Counted from the stretch's first letter, positions 22,593 to 33,696 are shown. The stretch is 64,000 bases of DNA from Arcuatula senhousia (GCA_963971305.1 OZ020307.1:54123702-54187701), one strand, 5' to 3'. The notes: generated from the letters alone by a model not told the origin. Numbers and translations are program-made.

Positions 22593-22935
22593 ATTACAAA
22601 TACCAAAACGCGGGTATAACCCGGTAATTTCGATATGCTATATATCGATATTTCAAGAAGTAAACTCTCATCAGTAGCATTAAAATCAAAACATTAAAAG
22701 GTAAATTTCCAAAAAGTGTTGAAAAATAAAAGTAGCCAAATTCAGCACTGAGGTTACCGACCATGTGCATTCCAAAGAATGAAACCTGATGTTTTAAATA
22801 ATATCAAATTTAAAAATCAGAATTTTCAGCGACAAAAACATTAGAAATATTATGGTAAATCGTGTCAGACAAGTCTGACAACCAGGCTTGTGAGTAACCT
22901 CGGGGACATTTGGTCCACCAGCAGAGTTTATAATT
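22593..22935 (+). repeat. interspersed repeat family R1 (near full copy)
   Basis: It begins near ACAAATACCAAAACGCGGGT and carries ACTCTCATCAGTAGC, GTGTCAGACAAGTCTGACA and CCACCAGCAG. A second long copy is at 54,481-54,868. Partial ones are at 20,480, 25,437 and (reverse) 63,640. Non-autonomous, with no ORF; origin not recognised. Confidence 0.7.
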
Positions 22936-25430
22936 ATGGATGATGTGTAACCCCCAGAAATTCAGGGACTACGTGTAATCGCTGAATCGCTTGGGGAGTA
23001 CGTGTAATCACTTAACTTTCCCAGGGACTACATGCAATCCCTGATTTTTTTCAACATTTTACACGTCTTCTCTGACCCTCAAAAAGACTTCAGATTATCT
23101 TTATCATCTTTTGTGTTACAACATAATATCAAATGAAAAAAATATATTTGTATGTGCCTTTTCATTTTGTTTTTTATATCTTATATTTTTTTCTAATATA
23201 TTTTTATCATTTCAGTATATATATTATTTACACGACCTGGAGAGATATATAGTTGACTAGATGAAGTATATATGCACTTTTCTCATTTCAATCTGCTTCG
23301 CTTGAAGAGAAACACATTTAGAAATTGCCACAATATTCAGCATTTAAAGTTTTTCAACTCCAAGGTTTATTTTAAGTTTTGTTGTGGCTTCACTTTTAAC
23401 CTCTATGTAATAAAATAATTAGTAAATTAATCTAATTTATATAGCATGTCAAATAAAAATGATGATCATATGTTTATTTAAGTATTTTCTACATAAACCT
23501 CCATCCTCTAAAGAAATCAAAGCGCTTAAGCGTTTAAAGGCAAGCGAAATATATAAGAACTATAATGGATTTATTCTCTGTTAAAATTGTTCAAAATGTT
23601 TGCGAAATATTAATTTTGGTGAGCGAAGAAAGGATCGTCACGCAGATGCCCTCAAATTTAAAGTTATTGAACACAATTGCACACACAAGACAGGTATCGT
23701 GTAAAAATGGTATCGATTGAAACACCCCTTCGATTAAAATGCATTCGTCCCAAGTATGAATGGAGAATATATTTTCCTTGCATTAACCAATCAAATAACA
23801 GAAATATTTATACAACAAATCAAGTAATAGGTGTAAAACAACTAATTCGGGATCCAGTCGGTGCACATATAAGAAAGTAGTACATAATAGGAGACAAAGT
23901 AGTCCATATAAGGTACTGTATCTTTAGAATGACATGTCCTACACCAATAAATGTAGTATTTTTTAAAAGCTTAAAGACTTGGGAAAATTTTGAGCCCATG
24001 AAACAGTCATTTTTATGATGTTTAAAAAAATAGTGAGTAGTAATTTATGGCCATGTGTTTTGGTTAGAATGTTTACATTAGTTCCCCTTTTATGTCACAT
24101 GCAACTTCCGGTTAACCGTTCTCTCCAAGATGCCGAGAAACCTTATAAGAGATTTACATGAAAGGTACTGTTACGCATCTACTTTAAGGCACAAGTACTG
24201 TCACACCCCAAAAAATTCATTTCTGAGTTTGACAGTGACCCCCATAAACCAGGTTTAACATAGAAAGTAATGGGAGCCTGAATTAGTTATTTTATACCTA
24301 ATAGATGAATACATAATGTATATTCTATCGCCTTTAAGTAAATAGATCCTCATGTAAGATACAAAGGAATCAATAAAACTTGTGCCGGTCATATAAAATG
24401 CCAATAAAAATGGAGATTTATAGAAGTGTATATCATGTTAACAAATATTGAAAAGTAATAGAAAATAAAGCATTTTATTCCAGACTGGTTGCAGGAAGAT
24501 CACTCCGTCTAGACTGAAAAAAAAGACGCAAAAATCATCACTACTCTATAGACTCCATAAGGCTTCGCTGGCGCTTGCCTAAAATGATGTTCAACTTACT
24601 TGGTTCATCTTAATATTTAAACCGAGAAAAGCAAAATTTCGCCAAATTTTTATTACCTAAACTTGAAGAAATATGTTAATAACAGCAATAATGCTCTTAT
24701 TACCATGAAACAAATAAAACCAGTAGTAAGTCAGAAAAAGCAATACCTTGATAAGACCAATTTAAAAGTTAGAACCAAGATTTATGCAAAAATCTTTGTA
24801 TAATGAATGAAATGAATATTATATATTAACTGTAATTCTATATTGCAGAATTATAAATTTTATTTTTTGGTTGTTTAAATAAATAAAACCAAGTTATAAA
24901 GTGTTAAACCTTCATCAAAGCAGTACCAAAAAATATTTATATTAAATTTAACTTTTTGGGGAAACGTGAAAATAAATAAGTAATTTCGTGTAATCCTCAG
25001 AAATTTTTAGGGAATAAGTGTATGGCCAGTGTTTTCATGAAATCTCCAATTGTTTTAGGGATGCAATCCGTTATTACACACATCCCTGTAACATATATAT
25101 TCCTTAGTTTCTAAACTAAACTATAGTTTAATGTCTTCGAACCAGTAATATTATGGTCTACCTGTATCTATGAAATGACATCACGACTGTTTTATTCAAT
25201 AGCATAAGAATCTAACATTGCCATTGATACCTAATGACAAAATGACATTTTTCTTCAAATAGATGAGGACAATTCTACTCAAGGACATATTAAACTTGCT
25301 AAGAAGTGAGTTTGAGATATTTGCCCTCAAAGACAAAGAATCATTTAAAGACATCAGGACTTTTTTTGCAACATACATGTATCCTAGTACTCATATGTAA
25401 AAAAAAAATTCAGTGACAAATTAAAGTATA
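22936..25430. other. intron 1 of C1q-A, no gene
   Basis: AT-rich. An unusual tract at 22,930-23,050 repeats 'GGGACTACGTGTAATC', with an echo at 24,985-25,070. The open frame at 23,677-23,880 lacks a domain or splice support. No gene recognised. Confidence 0.5.
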
Positions 25431-25436
25431 ATAACT

Positions 25437-25740
25437 TATTGGCAAATTCGTGTCAGACTAGTCTGATGTCAAGGCTTGCTATTTCCCTCGGGGAACTTTC
25501 TTCCACAAGCAGCGGTATTCGGCCCCTAAATATCAAAACGGGTATAAAACAGGTGCGTAAACTCCATCAGCTGGAGCGGACGGAATGTTGCTACACAAGA
25601 TGAGGAAGTTGACGATAAGAAAGTGGAAGTCATCACATTTGTCATAGAGCTTTGTTGAAAGTTTTCCTTGAGAGTCAATCTACAGATGTAGATACTTGAA
25701 AGTGGAACTGAGGAATTTGTTGCGACACTTCCGGTCTTTC
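25437..25740. mobile_element. R1 tail (+) and Penelope-like P1 fragment (-)
   Basis: 25,437-25,545 matches the distal part of R1 (AAATTCGTGTCAGACTAG, AGCAGCGGTATTCGGCCC). 25,555-25,735 on the minus strand matches P1 around CTTTCAACAAAGCTCTATGAC and CTTCCTCATCTTGTGTAGC, the RT block after the palm. Both are short and broken. Confidence 0.65.
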
Positions 25741-26029
25741 ATCAGCTAGTTATATTATCAATTATTATACGGAATTAAGAAAAGAATAGTAATGTTCTTT
25801 ATCAAACGAATCTGCCGTTTAAGCTTCATAAGTATAATTTCATAATTTGAAATAAAAACAGGACCAATCGATGTCTGGCCCTGCGTCGCACGGCAAAACG
25901 TTGAAGGCCCAATATGAACAGTAAATAGATTTTGACAATTGCATCCTATGGTGGACTGACAAAGCATATTTGTCACATGCAACCCAATTTATAGACTGAC
26001 AATGAATATTTAGAAGAAAAAAATAAGAT

Positions 26030-26795
26030 CCTCATATCTAACAAGAATATAAAACAAGAACTAAAGTAATTGTGGAAAACAAATCAAAATATCCCTTTTC
26101 AGCCCTTTTTTCTAAACTAAAAAAGAGGGGACACCCATAATCAACCTTATTCTTACTTTTTTTGTAAGTAACATAACTGTAAAGTTTCAAGGCATTTGGT
26201 CGACCTGAACAAATTTAAAATTATTGTGAAAACAAATATAAAAGTTGCTTTGTTTGGCCCTTTTTGAACCCCTTATTTCGAAACAAAAAAAGAAGGGACA
26301 CCCAAAATCAAGCTAATCCTTCCTTTTATGGTAAGTAACATACATGTAAAGTTTCATAGCCTTTGGTCAACCTGAACAAAAGTTATTGTGGAAATAAATA
26401 TAAAATCGCCTTTTTGGCACCTTTAGGGCCCCTAATTTCTAAACGGAAAAACAGGGGACATCCAAATTCAGCCCATCGCTTTTTTTGTAGTTAATATCAT
26501 TACTGTAAAGTGTCATATCATTTGGTCAACCACAACAAAAGTTATTGTGGAAACAAATAAAGAAATTGCTTTTTGGCCCCTTTAGGGTCCCTAATTTAAA
26601 CGAAATTATAAAATGATCCCAAAAGGAGAGGCGCAAATCTTCAATATATCTAATCACTGTGTAAAATTTCAGAAAGATCTAATGTTTAGTTTTTGAGATT
26701 CAGATTACACAAGACAGGTACCCCATAGTGCAACAGACGGACGGACGGAGTGACCCGACTACTAGACCTGCTTTCGCCTTCGGCGACGCAGGTAA
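26030..26795 (-). repeat. interspersed element with four ~140-bp tandem units
   Basis: Phrases 'aagaggggacacccataatca', 'gtaagtaacat', 'aaagtttcaaggcatttggtc' and 'aaagttattgtgg' recur near 26,060, 26,200, 26,340 and 26,480. The segment ends with ACGGACGGACGG and a GCCTTCGGCGACGCAGG hairpin-like end. In reverse this reads as the usual opening of a repeat class widespread in molluscs (GTCCGTCCGTC). Related classes are at 33,697 and 63,055. Confidence 0.7.
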
Positions 26796-26857
26796 GAACA
26801 ACTCAGATCACTTTACTACATATTTTATCATATAAACAAAGTCTGAAAACGACTTAC

Positions 26858-26892
26858 CTTGTACAAGCTTTTCAAAATAGATTTTGAACAGG
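26858..26892 (-). promoter_or_regulatory. C1q-A noncoding first exon (approximate)
   Basis: On the minus strand it ends ..GCTTGTACAAG|GTAAGTCG at 26,857/26,858, the same donor as the paralogues. The 5' limit is inferred from the TATA box about 26-33 nt above. It has no ATG. Confidence 0.7.
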
Positions 26893-26917
26893 ATAAGTTA
26901 AGCTAGCGTAGCATGGA

Positions 26918-26925
26918 ATTATATA
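26918..26925 (-). promoter_or_regulatory. C1q-A TATA box
   Basis: TATATAAT on the minus strand, aligned with the boxes of C1q-B and C1q-C, including the flanking CTAGTATATAA found in C1q-A and C1q-B. Confidence 0.75.
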
Positions 26926-26939
26926 CTAGTTCCACTATT

Positions 26940-27310
26940 TCTAATTCTTTAAATTTGATACAGCTGTTGACATTATAGACGGTGCTTTTTTGATAATCCC
27001 TAATATTTCAGGTTGAAGATAAAAATCATCAGCTGGATGTCCTTGCACTTTAGGGTGTCACAGTAACCCGTCGTGACAAAACTGCGCATTTCTAATGAAG
27101 TTGTGGCCTCGCTCTCAATAATGGAAACATCAAAATGTATCATCTGCTTTAAATGTAATAAGTACCTAAAACACACATTAAAGATGCAAAATAGAATAGA
27201 TAATATTTTATGGATTACCAATTTATAATGTCTCAGCAGTTTCAATATTAAACTTATTGAATGATTCAAACGTTGTTCATTTTGCAGCATATTGCTTGAT
27301 CTTGGATACG
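26940..27310 (-). promoter_or_regulatory. conserved upstream block of C1q-A
   Basis: It aligns with 8,150-8,500 over its whole length and with 61,020-61,300 over the proximal half. Shared plus-strand phrases: GGGTGTCACAGTAACCC, GACAAAACTGCGCATTTCTA, TGTATCATCTGCT, CAGTTTCAATATTAAAC. Part of it falls in an open frame (27,000-27,335), which I do not accept as a protein. Confidence 0.75.
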
Positions 27311-27328
27311 TTAATTGCCACGTTAAAT

Positions 27329-27475
27329 GGCCCAAATTTCATAAAACATTTCAAATTTGAGATTCTCTTAAATCTTTCCTCAACTTAGATTTCTTGCAAT
27401 TTCATCGGCCAATATTTGAGTTGGGGACAGATTAGAGAAATCTCAAATTCGAGGTTTTTTTTATTAATTTGGGCC
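27329..27475. mobile_element. 147-bp MITE-like inverted-repeat element
   Basis: GGCCCAAATTTCATAAAA at the left pairs with ..TTTATTAATTTGGGCC at the right. Internal CAAATTTGAGATTCTCT and AGAAATCTCAAATTCGAG also pair. A TTAA lies 2 bp outside each end, so the duplication may be TTAA. Non-coding. Confidence 0.65.
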
Positions 27476-28230
27476 TGTTAATTTATCAGAAGAAATCCCA
27501 ACGAAATATTCTCATCCTCGTCAATTATTTCGGAAATATCCTTATAATAGAAGCTAAGTTATGAATCTTATTAAAGCAGACAGTTTATTTATTCATATTC
27601 AACAGTTTTGGTGAAATCATGTGTCATATATATATAAATTTTGCTCATTTGTTACTACAATGTATAAAGCTTATTAAGTTTTGGGAACAAAACATTTTGA
27701 AGAACCACAATTTAAGTATTCAATGGTTCACTCGGAGGTTGAATTGTTATTTTCAAATGCTTGAGCTTACACTTACATGACCCAGGCATTCCTGAACTGA
27801 TGGACACTTTAATTGAAATGAATTTTAAAATTCATTAACAAATTTCTGGATCAAGAATTTGAAAAACAACGACCTTGAATTGATTCGATTTTAGCAAATT
27901 AGATAAACGTTTGTTTTTGTTTGTTTAAAAAAATATCAGAATCACCCAATCATGTAAATAGCAGTGAGTCAGTGAGTCATTTGGTGTTTTACGCCTATGC
28001 AACGCTATATAGGTTATTTACAGGGGATGACATGGAAAGGATGTTGAAATAACACGAAATGGTGATGCTAAATGAAACAAACGGTAATTTTTGAAGAACC
28101 ACAGAAAAAGGGGAGAAGTAGGTAGGTGCGGAAAATTAAGCCTATGTGGTAATAGCAAAAGAAACCTTTTCCATAACAATTTTGTTATTTCCAATGATAG
28201 TGAGGGTCAAATATGGGCGTAACTTACTTT
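27476..28230. other. intergenic, no gene
   Basis: AT-rich sequence. A short stretch near 27,970-28,010 (TTGGTGTTTTACGCC) looks like a common bivalve repeat. Nothing coding was recognised. Confidence 0.45.
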
Positions 28231-28460
28231 GTCCTTTACAAAGGACCAAATAATTGACATTTCAACTTTCTGTGACAACATCTTTGTTTAGTTTTGGTTG
28301 ACGTGGTTTTCTACAATACATTAGAATCTCAATGGAATGGGAACTAATTGTGCACCTTTGTATGATGACTTGTTTCTTCATTTACATGAAACCAACGTCT
28401 TACAATCACTTCTAGACATAAATTGAAAACTTAATCTCTTTTAACATCCCTTTATGTTAT
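28230..28460 (+). mobile_element. very decayed Penelope-like P1 fragment
   Basis: GGACCAAATAATTGACAT, AACTTTCTGTGACAACATCTTTGTT, GGAACTAATTGTGCACCTTTG and ACTTGTTTCTTCATTTACATGAA follow the order of the P1 RT palm (INxLIDNIFV..MGTNCAP..LFLH). Many small indels; the catalytic part is not recognisable. Confidence 0.65.
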
Positions 28461-28573
28461 ATTATTTTGTGACTTGCTTTATCTCAAATACTGTAAACGT
28501 ACTGATTTTTGCGGGTACTTATTTTCATGAATAAACGACATCAACCCTGTTCACGTGGTTTATGTGGTTTATA

Positions 28574-28618
28574 CAATTGTGTTCAAAAGAAGTAGATCTA
28601 CTGTTTTGAACACAATTG
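28574..28618. repeat. 45-bp near-perfect palindrome
   Basis: CAATTGTGTTCAAAA (28,574-28,588) and TTTTGAACACAATTG (28,604-28,618) are exact reverse complements. The centre holds AGTAGATCTACT, itself a palindrome. GTGGTTTATACAA begins before it (28,564) and again at its end (28,618). Confidence 0.85.
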
Positions 28619-29176
28619 TGGTTTATACAACCCGTGCAGGTTCCGGGTGGCTAATTGGCCGCAGTAGCGCTAAGCTTGTCGGTAAAAGTCCACTAAAGAG
28701 CGCCCAGAAACCTGACCTCGGGTCAGGCCGCTTTGCCCACAAAGCGACAGGGATGTGTGCCCATGGTGGTGGAATGGGGCAGCCCTGACATCGAGAGATG
28801 CGGGGTCTTCCGGCGATAATGCGGAAAACCTGACCGCAAACCATAGTGGTGCACCGCGTTGGGAAAAGTGTCATGTTCCTCGCACGTTAAAGAACCCTGC
28901 TGTAGGTTTTGGTAAGAGAAGGACCCGTAGAATCCCCATGCAGGAGGCTAAATTTCCCGTCCCTACCCATCACTCTTTTTTCCAGTGGCAGTCAAAACTC
29001 TCCTACCCGATTGGCCTTGTGTCCCCATTTCCTCAACTTCATCATCATTTCATGTTCATTGTATCACCACTTTCATGTTCATTGTATCACCACTTTCATG
29101 TTCATCTCCCGGATATAGCCGAAATCGTGCTGCTTGGGAGTAAAGCAGTAACTAACTAACTAAGTGGTTTATACAA
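28618..29176 (+). mobile_element. SINE-like retroposon S3, copy 1, with 13-bp target-site duplication
   Basis: The body is 28,631-29,163 (~533 bp), flanked by exact GTGGTTTATACAA at 28,618-28,630 and 29,164-29,176. It is GC-richer than its surroundings. It contains ACGTTAAAGAACCCTGC and GGCAGCCCTGACATCGAGAG, and ends in CTGCTTGGGAGTAAAGCAG plus a TAAC-type tail. Two more copies are at 35,300 and 53,618 on the other strand. Open frames in it are short and overlap on both strands, so I treat it as non-coding. Confidence 0.88.
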
Positions 29177-29195
29177 GATAAATAAAGTTGCTTTA

Positions 29196-29479
29196 AGCCT
29201 AAGTCACACTGTCACGTTTCGGCTATCCCGTTTTACTACGTTTAAAAAAATACGTTTCAATGTAATTTGTTGTCAAAGTTTTCGGTTTCAACGTTTCACT
29301 AGGTATATGCTACGTTTTAAAAGGTTTCCCCACGTTCGATTACGTTTTACTACATTTAGCCAGGTTTAACAGAAGCCGTTTCGTTCTGTTTTCTACGTTT
29401 TGCTACGTATCAGGTACGCTTCATTGGGTATTACTAGGGTTTGTCACGTATTACTAGGTTTACAGTATGTTTGATTACT
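29196..29479 (+). mobile_element. left end of the TACGTTTTA-rich TIR element
   Basis: It starts AGCCTAAGTCACACTGTCAC after a TTA and continues through GGCTATCCCGTTTTACTACG and TTGATTAC, matching 43,049-43,343 of the complete copy. It stops abruptly at the hairpin that follows. This may be the severed left part of the copy whose right part begins at 41,167, but the intervening ~580 bp of the element is missing. Confidence 0.72.
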
Positions 29480-29543
29480 GTTAACCGAGAAATTTTCGCG
29501 AAAATCGCAAAAATAAAAATGCCGCGAAAATTTCCCGGTTTAC
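29479..29543. repeat. foldback hairpin at an element junction
   Basis: GTTAACCGAGAAATTTTCGC at the left pairs, with a few mismatches, with GCGAAAATTTCCCGGTTTAC at the right around a ~23-nt loop. It lies exactly between a truncated TIR element and a Penelope fragment. Confidence 0.75.
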
Positions 29544-29544
29544 T

Positions 29545-29953
29545 TTGTCATCAATGAGTCTAAGAAAAAGAACAAATTTACAGAAGACCAAATATTCGAC
29601 ATGCTCAACTTTCTTATTGACAACATATTTGTTCAGTTTGGTGGACGTGTTTTTCAGCAAACAATAGGGATTCCAATGGGCACTAATTGTGCTCCTTTTC
29701 TTGCTGATTTGTTTCTTCATTTATGTCAAGCAGACTTCTTGCAATCTCTTCTAGACAAAAAAGACCGTAGACTAGCTCTCTCTTTCAACCTCACCTTTTG
29801 TTATATTGATGATGTCCTTTCACTAAACAATTCTCGATTTGGTTACTTTCTCCATCTCATATATTCACAAGAGCTTGAGATAAAAGACACAACGGATTCT
29901 AGGAAGTCTGCTTCATATTTAGATCTACATCTCGAAATTGTCTCTCAAGTAAG
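29545..29953 (+). mobile_element. Penelope-like P1 copy, 5' piece
   Basis: Open from about 29,601. It includes MLNFLIDNIFVQFGGRVFQQ, GIPMGTNCAPFLADLFLHL, the catalytic YIDDVLSLNNSRFG and SYLDLHLEI, then stops at VSQV where a second Penelope element (P2) interrupts. The copy resumes at 32,277. The RT motif is well preserved here, unlike most P1 copies. Confidence 0.85.
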
Positions 29954-32276
29954 ACCTGGATTAGACGAGAAGGAGCAGATTCCAAATCTTTAGAACAAGT
30001 TTAAGAATAAATTCATATCCATTGTAAAATTACGAATAAGCCATTTTCAAAACACCTTTGTAGAATATCGACCCCAAACTTATATAAACAGAATTAAATC
30101 AAAACTACAATTATTAAGTTCACGATATGTTTTTGTTCCTGCGGATAAAGCGGCTAACAATGTTGTTGTGGTATGTCGTAAATATTATCTGGATGTTTTA
30201 ATGCATGAAATTAAAGGCTCATGTACTTTCGTCCCCGTGCAAGATACAGAAACCAGTATTATTGACGATCATACCATAGCAACCACAGCACTTCGAGCAG
30301 CCCCTACATACAATAAATTACCTACTATGTACTGGATACCTAAATTACACAAAAACCCATATAAATCCCGTTTTATTTCTGCATCAAGTAAATGTTCCTT
30401 AACCAATATTTCTAAAGTCTTGTCTCTTGCTTTAACTACAATGAAAGAATTTATCATCCGATACTGTGATAAAATTTTCGAAAATAGTGGAATAAATCAT
30501 TTTTGGAGTGTTAAAAATTCTCTTGATGTTTTAGACAAACTTCGGGCATTTGAAAATACTTTTCAATCCGTAGACAGCTATGACTTTTCCACTTTATATA
30601 CTAATCTACCTCACAATCTTATCAAAAAGAAATTTGAATATTTAATTAAATGGTGCTTTGACAAATCTAAAAGTGACTACATCTGTTCTAAAGTGTCACA
30701 AGTATTTAGTAAATCGTTTTTTAGTAACGAAACCCACAAAGGTTATGTTAATTGGACCGACATAGAAGTTATTACTGCATTAAACTTTCTTTTAGATAAT
30801 ATTTACATCCGGTTCGGTAAACAAATATATCGCCAAGTCATTGGTATTCCAATGGGAACCAATTATGCTCCACTCATAGCTGATCTGTTTTTATATTGTT
30901 ACGAATCACAGTTTATGGCCAAGCTACAAAAAGACCCAAACAAAAACCACCTTATCGAAACTTTTAACAATACATATAGGTACTTAGATGACATACTTGC
31001 TCTAAACAACCCCACATTCTCAAATTTTATAAATGATATATATCCTAAAGAATTAACCCTAAATAAAGCAAACTCAACCGACAGTAGATGTCCATTTCTA
31101 GATTTGGACTTAAGCATTATCAATGGTAGATTGCACACTAAAGTATATGATAAACGGGATGACTTTTCATTCCCAATAGTTAATTTTCCGTTTCTTGAAG
31201 GAGATGTACCATTAGCTCCAGCTTACGGGGTATACATTTCACAATTAGTCAGGTATGCTCGCATTTGCAGTGATGTGTCTGATTTTAATGATAAAAACCG
31301 TTTTATTACAGAAAAAAATGCTAAAACAAGGTTACCGTTACCACAAATTAGTCAAATCTTTTACAAAATTTGCACATAAATATGGACATCTCATCGAAAA
31401 ATTTGATTGTACACGTAGATTTCTGATTGTTAAAGGAATATCTCATCCTGACTTTTATAGCAATGTAGTTTATAAAGCACAAAAATTCAAAAACAAACTT
31501 ATGGAAATTAAAAACTGGCTTAAAAACCTTTTGAAAAAAGGATACGAATTCAATGTTTTAGTAAAATCTTTGCATTTGGTATGTTTTGGCAGAAATATTG
31601 ATAGCTTTTAAACGTTAAATTTTCACTTTGTATCCACTGTATTATTTATAAGCACCACAGCGATCAAGTATGTCGGTTCTGTATGGTGATACAACTCTTA
31701 ATCATTCATTGTTTTGACGTGGGGTGTCGGATTTAGAACTGATGTATTTGATTCTTTTACATCAATCGATAAATGTTTCTTAGCTAGTTGTCAGTAACGT
31801 CGAGTGTTCTCAAGAAAGTTCCTCCTTGTCTTGTTGTTTTCGTACAGTATTTTGTCTTAGGTTCTCTCTTGTTGAATTGAACTTTTGTCGATTGAGTTTT
31901 ACAGTGTGTTTTATATGTTGCTTTGTGCAAGCTTATCAATAGGGGGAAGGTTGGATCCAAAAAACTAGTTTAACCCCGCCACATTTTATATGTGCCTGTC
32001 CTAAGCCAGGAAACTTTGCCAAAGCCTTTGTTTGTCCTTGTCATTCTATGTTAACTGTTTTATGTCAAGAATTGAGTCTTTCGTTGATGATTTAGGGATT
32101 GGTTTTGATACTTTTGTATTGTATAATAAGTCTTGGGCCAATGCAAGACGGTAAGCAGTGACCTATGGTCATGTTGAAGACTGCTTGCTGTTTTCCGTTG
32201 TGATTTTTTTAATTGCTGTTTGTTTATGTTTGTTGTGTCGCGTACACTTATTCCACATCTCAATATCGTATATTTC
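29954..32276 (+). mobile_element. Penelope-like element, family P2, inserted in P1
   Basis: A ~2.3-kb insertion splits a P1 copy between its SQ.. and TRIYDKR blocks. It carries a long RT ORF, a C-terminal segment in the next frame and a ~650-bp 3' region ending TACACTTATTCCACATCTCA, as in the solo P2 end at 9,298-9,535. No 5' untranslated region or intact start is visible, so it is probably 5'-truncated. Confidence 0.8.
30021..31612 (+). pseudogene. P2 reverse transcriptase, one late frameshift
   Basis: Penelope-type RT. Open from about 30,021 in one frame without a clear ATG: RYVFVPADKAANNVVVVC, MYWIPKLHKNPYKSRFIS, YDFSTLYTNLPH (about 30,583), GIPMGTNYAPLIADLFLY, the catalytic RYLDDILALNN (about 30,978-31,010), FLDLDLSIING and YDKRDDFSFPIVNFPF, then AYGVYISQLVRYA. 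At 31,311-31,318 a run of seven A shifts the frame, and the family C-terminus (KQGYRYHKLVKSFTKF .. SHPDFYSNVVYK) continues to the stop at 31,612. All RT catalytic residues are present, making this the best-preserved RT here. A GIY-YIG motif was not recognised. Confidence 0.85.
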
Positions 32277-32876
32277 AACAAGGATCTATGACAAACGTGG
32301 TAACTTCAACTTTCCAATCGTCAACTTCCCCTTCTTGTGTAGCAACATTCCGTCCGCTCCAGCTTATGGAGTTTACGTATCTCAATTGATTCGTTACTCC
32401 AGAGCGTGCGGGACTTACATCGATTTCCTAACCAGAGCGACACGTCTGACACAAAAATTACTCACACGGGGTTATGTTGCTCCTCGATTGCTGTCTTCAC
32501 TCAAGAAATTTTACGGAAGACATCATGCACTTATAGACAAATATGGGATTTCGATCTCTCAGATGAGTGCAGATGTTGGTTTGTCATAGGGTAATGTTTG
32601 TCTTCCTTTACCGGATTCGACACGCTGAATGGACTATTGGCAACGCGACGGGTGTGCTATTGCAAGCAGGAACTGCTTACTCTTCCGGAGCACCTGAGTT
32701 CACTCTTGTTTCGACTGGAGTTGGCGTTGTTGATATGATATTTAGTTGTTTTTTGTTTCAATGTTTTACATGTTGTCTGTTTTTCCCCGTTTTTGTTGGT
32801 GTTTACTGGTTTTGTGTCTGCCCTTTCGGACTTTTGACATTCGGATACCCCATTGGTACATCTGCTTCTTTCTTTT
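32277..32876 (+). mobile_element. Penelope-like P1 copy, 3' piece
   Basis: Continues the split P1 copy: IYDKRGNFNFPIVNFPFLC, APAYGVYVSQLIRYSRACG, LLSSLKKFYGRHHALIDKYG, SISQMSADVG and a stop near 32,588. The 3' tail then follows (GCAACGCGACGGGTGTGC.. ACCCCATTGGTACATCTGC). The open frame on to 33,307 is a chance read-through of this tail into DIRS sequence. Confidence 0.82.
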
Positions 32877-33285
32877 CTGAATTTAGTGAAAAAGGGAGAT
32901 TGGGCAATATCTCTAGATCTAAGTGCAGCATATCTCCTCATTCCAATATTCTCAAAACACAAAAAAATTCTATGGTTTTGCATACAAAATCAAAGCAACC
33001 AGTTCAAAGTTCTTTGTTTTGGTCCGACATCAGCCCCTCGGGTATTCACAAAAGTAGTATCGGTAGTGGCAGCTTTTCTCAGAACACTGGGGATAAGACT
33101 TGCAGTTTCCCTAGACGATTGGTTAGTTATCAATCAAGACAAAAACCAATTGTTGAAAGATCGAGAGAAATGTCTAGGTTTTCTACAAGCTCTGGAGTTT
33201 CTTGTAAACAAAGAGTGTTAATCTCTGATTTCCACACAGTCTTTAGTCTACAGATTTGTCGGGTATTTATACGCATCGTGTATTT
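32877..33285 (+). pseudogene. DIRS-like reverse transcriptase fragment
   Basis: DIRS-type retrotransposons use an RT-RNase H plus a tyrosine recombinase. Here the frame from 32,877 gives NLVKKGDWAISLDLSAAYL, the palm-A region, then FKVLCFGPTSAPRVFTKVV and LRTLGIRLAVSLDDWLV, where SLDDW holds the catalytic DD (normally YLDDW). A stop at about 33,219 is followed by STQSLVYRFVGYLY in the same family order. The 5' half of the RT is absent: DIRS sequence begins exactly where the P1 3' tail ends. Confidence 0.83.
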
Positions 33286-33696
33286 ATACGCACATGGTAA
33301 TTTGTAAACACAAACATAAGATCATTTTCATTTTTTTTTCTTTTTCTAAGAATGAAAATAAGTAATAAAAATGAAATTTAATTTTTGTCTTGAAGCAATA
33401 TTTCTTAATTTTGAATAAAATTGGTACTTTTGTATAGTTTACATTACTTCTGCTATGACAAAGTACCACCTTGTCGGTAAAACTAGTTTTTTTCAAAGCA
33501 CACTTTTTGGAAACAGCGTATATTTTTACTTTTACATGTTTTCCGGAAATGACCACAGGTCAATACAAAGTGTGCAATGAATTCATTTGCATAAAGGGGG
33601 ATAAACTGCGATGACCTAATTTTTGACTGCATAAATAAAGCCGACATTTTTATGTCGACAAAAAAAGTTCGGTGCTCCTGTTCAGTACCATTTATT
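33286..33696. other. unassigned insert within DIRS
   Basis: AT-rich sequence not matching DIRS coding sequence. It includes a small hairpin (CCGACATTTTTATGTCG, about 33,641). The minus-strand open frame here is not supported as a gene. Confidence 0.4.

Noticed and set aside
26030..26795. CRISPR-like array
   Set aside because: Units are ~140 bp, diverged and without short identical repeats and unique spacers; the context is eukaryotic.
28555..29159. Overlapping ORFs of 69-134 aa in the S3 retroposon
   Set aside because: They sit on both strands of a GC-rich retroposon, are not kept open in the other copies and have no recognised domain.
32567..33307. 246-aa open frame
   Set aside because: Its first part is the P1 tail and the second is DIRS RT sequence in the wrong frame; a chimera by chance.
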